Positions 6,360-8,469 of a DNA stretch of 8,469 nt are shown piece by piece. The notes below the pieces were generated by a model that was not told the origin of the DNA, ran no database searches, and saw only the letters and a program-made list of their open reading frames with translations. Position numbers and translations under genes: made by a program. Source of the DNA: Alphaproteobacteria bacterium CG11_big_fil_rev_8_21_14_0_20_44_7 (GTDB lineage: Bacteria > Pseudomonadota > Alphaproteobacteria > Rickettsiales > 21-14-0-20-44-7); the NCBI GenBank assembly GCA_002787615.1, contig PCXJ01000116.1, forward strand, positions 1,117 to 9,585, in the 5' to 3' direction. Positions within the stretch are counted from its first letter, which is position 1, and the number at the start of each line of letters is the position of its first letter.

Positions 6360-7865
6360 ATGATAAAACTCTTAAATGTAATATTTGTAGCTTTTCTTCT
6401 GCTAACTGCGATGCCGATAAGCGCCGATGAGAACACGCCGATATTAGATTTTCGCTATTCCGTTGCTTCAAAATCCGATAAGGAGATTCTCGTCAAAGCC
6501 ATCAATGCTGCGCATAATAATGATTGGAACAAAGCAAATTCGTTGGCGGCCAAGGCGCAGGATAAGATCATCCCAAGAATCATAAAATGGCTGGAGCTAT
6601 ATAAATCCAAAACGCCCAATCTCAGCGAGCTGGAAAGCTTTGTTAACAGCCATCCCCATTGGCCGTTATATGAATATTTTCGGCGCAGGCTGGGCATTGA
6701 GCCATCAATTGACCTCAAAGACAAGGAATGGCGCAGACATGCCGAGCGTGCACGCGATTTGCTGGAAGCAGGCAAATATAAAGAAGCCTATCGTGCCATC
6801 CAAAATAAACACCGCAATTATGAAGGTTCGACCAAGGCGGATGCGTTATGGCTTTCCGGCTGGATAAATTTGCGTTTCCTCAACAAGCCGGCACAAGCCA
6901 TTGAAGACTTCAAACTACTCCATAAAAGCGTTGGCTACCCAATCAGCCTTAGTCGCGCACAATATTGGATTGGCAGAAGCTACGAGCAAATGGGGAAGAG
7001 TAGCGAGGCACGTTTTTGGTACAAAGAAGCCTCACGTTTTTACAACACATTTTACGGCCAGCTCGGTGCGCTAAAAATTGACCGCAACTACCACATAGAA
7101 TTGCCGGAATATCCCTCACCTGATTTTATGGATGCCAAAGAATTTATAAAAGATGAGCGCGTGAAAGCCGCCCGATTATTAGACGAAATCGGCGAAGGAC
7201 AATATGCGCGATTATTCCTAATAAAATATCTGGGGGAATCTGAGCGCAGCGTTCAGGATTATTCACTCGCTGCACTTTTGGGGCAACAAACCGTAAATTA
7301 TGAATGGGCAGTTTTGGCAGGAAAAAAGGCCGACCAAGCCCATGTGATGATTCCGAAAGCCAATTATCCGGTGCTAATGTTCACCCCGCCCGCCCCCGAA
7401 AAAGCTCTGGTCATGGCGATAATACGGCAGGAAAGCCAGCTTAATCGTTATGCGGAAAGCTCGGCAGGCGCGCGCGGTATGATGCAACTTATGCCCGCAA
7501 CCGCCAAAAGCGTAGCTAAAGAAATGGGGATGGTTTATTCACCGGCTAAGCTTTTTGACAAAGATTATAATATGGCGCTCGGCAGTTTTTACCTCAATAA
7601 GCGCATCAATAATGTCGAAGGTTCATACATCATGGCCATTGCCGCCTATAATGCCGGAATCGGAAATGTGTATAAATGGCGTGACCGTTTTGGCGACCCG
7701 CGCACATTGCGTGACCCTGAGCAGATTATAGATTGGCTGGAATCAATTCCATTTTCCGAAACCAGAAATTACGTTCAGCGCGTTTTAGAAAACACACAAA
7801 TTTACCGCGCGCGCCTCAATAACGGAAAGCACCGACTCATGCTAATAGAAGATTTGACTAGGTGA
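6360..7865 (+). CDS. Soluble lytic murein transglycosylase, Slt type
   Basis: The enzyme cleaves the MurNAc-GlcNAc bond of peptidoglycan with formation of 1,6-anhydro-muropeptides in the periplasm. I start it at ATG 6360, which gives 501 residues and an immediate signal peptide (MIKLLNVIFVAFLLLTAMPISA, cut near residue 21); the in-frame TTG at 6336 lies inside the previous gene. Residues about 30-340 are helical and repeat-like (KEAYRAIQNKHRNYEG, RAQYWIGRSYEQMGK), matching the superhelical ring of Slt70. The catalytic domain begins near 350: MAIIRQESQLNRY with the acid Glu358, AGARGMMQLMPATA, AAYNAG at 428-433, and IPFSETRNYVQRVLEN. It is shorter than E. coli Slt70 (about 645) through a reduced N-terminal helical part. 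One nucleotide separates it from the SemiSWEET stop, with no clear ribosome site, so translation is probably coupled. A role in opening the wall for flagellar rods is possible but not shown. Confidence 0.93.
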   Translation: MIKLLNVIFVAFLLLTAMPISADENTPILDFRYSVASKSDKEILVKAINAAHNNDWNKANSLAAKAQDKIIPRIIKWLELYKSKTPNLSELESFVNSHPHWPLYEYFRRRLGIEPSIDLKDKEWRRHAERARDLLEAGKYKEAYRAIQNKHRNYEGSTKADALWLSGWINLRFLNKPAQAIEDFKLLHKSVGYPISLSRAQYWIGRSYEQMGKSSEARFWYKEASRFYNTFYGQLGALKIDRNYHIELPEYPSPDFMDAKEFIKDERVKAARLLDEIGEGQYARLFLIKYLGESERSVQDYSLAALLGQQTVNYEWAVLAGKKADQAHVMIPKANYPVLMFTPPAPEKALVMAIIRQESQLNRYAESSAGARGMMQLMPATAKSVAKEMGMVYSPAKLFDKDYNMALGSFYLNKRINNVEGSYIMAIAAYNAGIGNVYKWRDRFGDPRTLRDPEQIIDWLESIPFSETRNYVQRVLENTQIYRARLNNGKHRLMLIEDLTR

Positions 7866-7884
7866 TTAGGTAACTTGTCGGGAA

Positions 7885-8166
7885 TTATCGATTTATTTTA
7901 AACTCAACAACTAAGCCATCCACGCTCTTTACATCAACTCGGCGTGAATAATGACTATAGTCCAATCCGGCTATAGCTGATGATTGACAACCTGTTTTTT
8001 GGCTATTTTTATCTCTAGTCTCCAGTTCGTAAAGCTTTTCTGCAATTTCATCTGGATCATACACACCTTCATAAACAAAACTCCTGAACTCCAGATAGCT
8101 TTCTCTTGTCAAAGCTATTCTCGCCTCCTGCAAGAAAAACTCTTCTGTGGTTAATTCTTCTGACAT
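7885..8166 (-). CDS. Unrecognised 93-residue acidic protein
   Basis: I do not recognise a family. The minus-strand product has no signal peptide or membrane segment. Residues 3-50 are strongly helical and acidic (SEELTTEEFFLQEARIALT, then DPDEIAEKLYELE), followed by a polar linker and a short beta-like tail rich in valine (VDVKSVDGLVVEFKINR). The start is supported by a GGGG motif (8174 to 8171 on the minus strand) 4 nt before the ATG and by a good sigma-70 promoter further upstream. It converges on the transglycosylase gene with a 19-nt gap and is divergent from the TSUP gene. Its own promoter and ribosome site argue that it is a real gene even without recognised homology; a small accessory or regulatory protein is a guess only. 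Confidence 0.65.
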   Translation of the reverse strand: MSEELTTEEFFLQEARIALTRESYLEFRSFVYEGVYDPDEIAEKLYELETRDKNSQKTGCQSSAIAGLDYSHYSRRVDVKSVDGLVVEFKINR

Positions 8167-8198
8167 GAAGCCCCGTCTATTTTAATTTCCTTCGCAGC

Positions 8199-8228
8199 CA
8201 TATACAATATAATCATAAAAATTGTCAA
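8199..8228 (-). promoter_or_regulatory. Sigma-70 type promoter of the 93-residue gene
   Basis: Read on the minus strand, a perfect TTGACA (8228 to 8223) is followed after 18 nt by TATATG (8204 to 8199, 4 of 6 matches). Transcription would start near 8192, giving a leader of about 25 nt that carries GAAGGAAA and GGGG motifs before the ATG at 8166. The -35 is strong and the spacer slightly long. The surrounding sequence is very AT-rich, so alternative -10 registers are possible. Confidence 0.6.
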
Positions 8229-8250
8229 TATTTTGTCACTGATGATTAAT

Positions 8251-8281
8251 AATTATCTATTTCAAATAGAGAAGGATAATT
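8251..8281. repeat. Inverted repeat between divergent promoters, possible operator
   Basis: CTATTT at 8257-8262 and AAATAG at 8264-8269 form a perfect 13-base palindrome around a single C. An outer pair, AATTATC (8251-8257) and GATAATT (8275-8281), extends the symmetry although it is off-centre by a few bases. The element lies between the promoter of the minus-strand gene and that of the TSUP gene, where a shared regulator could bind. It is not followed by a T run, so it is not a standard terminator for either gene. The 174-nt gap 8167-8340 otherwise holds only the two promoters. Such palindromes arise by chance in AT-rich DNA, so the operator reading is tentative. Confidence 0.35.
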
Positions 8282-8307
8282 TGCTATTCCCTTAATCGTC
8301 AATCTCG

Positions 8308-8336
8308 TTAAGATAGATTCGTTAGCAAACTATAAA
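8308..8336 (+). promoter_or_regulatory. Possible promoter of the TSUP gene, leaderless or nearly so
   Basis: TTAAGA (8308-8313, 4 of 6 matches) is separated by 17 nt from TATAAA (8331-8336, 5 of 6). Only 4 nt lie between the -10 box and the ATG at 8341, so transcription would begin at or within a base or two of the start codon. No Shine-Dalgarno sequence precedes the ATG. A leaderless transcript starting at 8341 needs a slightly short discriminator, and the true promoter may be another one. Confidence 0.4.
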
Positions 8337-8340
8337 GCAT

Positions 8341-8469
8341 ATGCAAATATATCTCCCGATTGCCGAATTACCGATTGATGTTTTCCTGCTATTATTCTGG
8401 GGCACGCTTGCCGGAATTTTGGCTGGACTATTCGGTATTGGCGGGGGATTTTTGATGACTCCGGTTTTA
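8341..8469 (+). CDS. TauE/SafE (TSUP) family permease, N-terminal part
   Basis: Only the first 43 residues are in the window, and the frame is open to the last base. The sequence begins MQIYLPIAELPIDVFLLLFWG and continues into the first membrane helix with GLFGIGGGFLMTPVL (residues 29-43), the glycine-rich signature of the TauE/SafE family. The MQIYLPIAE start is one I associate with a conserved alphaproteobacterial subgroup. Family members are inner-membrane proteins exporting or importing sulfonates, sulfite or other organic anions; the substrate here is unknown. There is no upstream in-frame start with a ribosome site, and the ATG sits directly after a -10-like box. It is transcribed divergently from the small minus-strand gene. 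Confidence 0.9.
   Translation, partial: MQIYLPIAELPIDVFLLLFWGTLAGILAGLFGIGGGFLMTPVL

Noticed and set aside
7866..7884. Bidirectional terminator between the converging slt and minus-strand genes
   Set aside because: The 19-nt gap contains no inverted repeat of useful length.

Overview
The window reads as an AT-rich alphaproteobacterial chromosome segment. Three things point there: a FlgJ reduced to the rod-binding domain, a FlgN of the type that ends in a conserved glycine/tyrosine stretch and sits directly before flgK, and a closing partial gene whose N-terminus looks like alphaproteobacterial TauE/SafE (TSUP) permeases. The assignment to class is an inference from protein style; genus cannot be told. 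I see no mobile element, CRISPR array, tRNA or rRNA. Gene packing is dense, and the only long gap is the divergent region 8167-8340.

Region 1 (1-958): the 3' part of a periplasmic DsbA-family thiol-disulfide protein, then an unrecognised 211-residue cytoplasmic-looking protein. Region 2 (about 947-5384): a flagellar cluster, flgI (P-ring), flgJ (rod-binding only), flgN (chaperone) and flgK (hook-filament junction, unusually long at 813 residues). Two near-perfect sigma-54 type -24/-12 promoters can be read, one before flgI (947-963) and one before flgJ (2132-2147). The P-ring gene and the flgJ-flgN-flgK group can therefore each be started by RpoN-class polymerase, which fits middle/late flagellar genes in this class. 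flgH does not precede flgI and flgL does not follow flgK.

Region 3 (5422-7865): a tightly packed set, elbB (DJ-1/PfpI-like glyoxalase family), a SemiSWEET sugar transporter and a soluble Slt-type lytic transglycosylase, with gaps of 0 and 1 nt. It appears to start from a sigma-70 type promoter with a perfect TATAAT box exactly 6 nt before the elbB ATG, predicting a leaderless mRNA. Region 4 (7885-8469): a small unrecognised gene on the minus strand with a good sigma-70 promoter, and a divergent TSUP permease gene cut by the window end. A short perfect palindrome lies between their promoters.

Nothing here amounts to a clearly new system. The most informative observations are the paired sigma-54 promoters, the predicted leaderless elbB transcript, the enlarged FlgK, and the linkage of a muramidase-less FlgJ with a lytic transglycosylase gene about 4 kb downstream.
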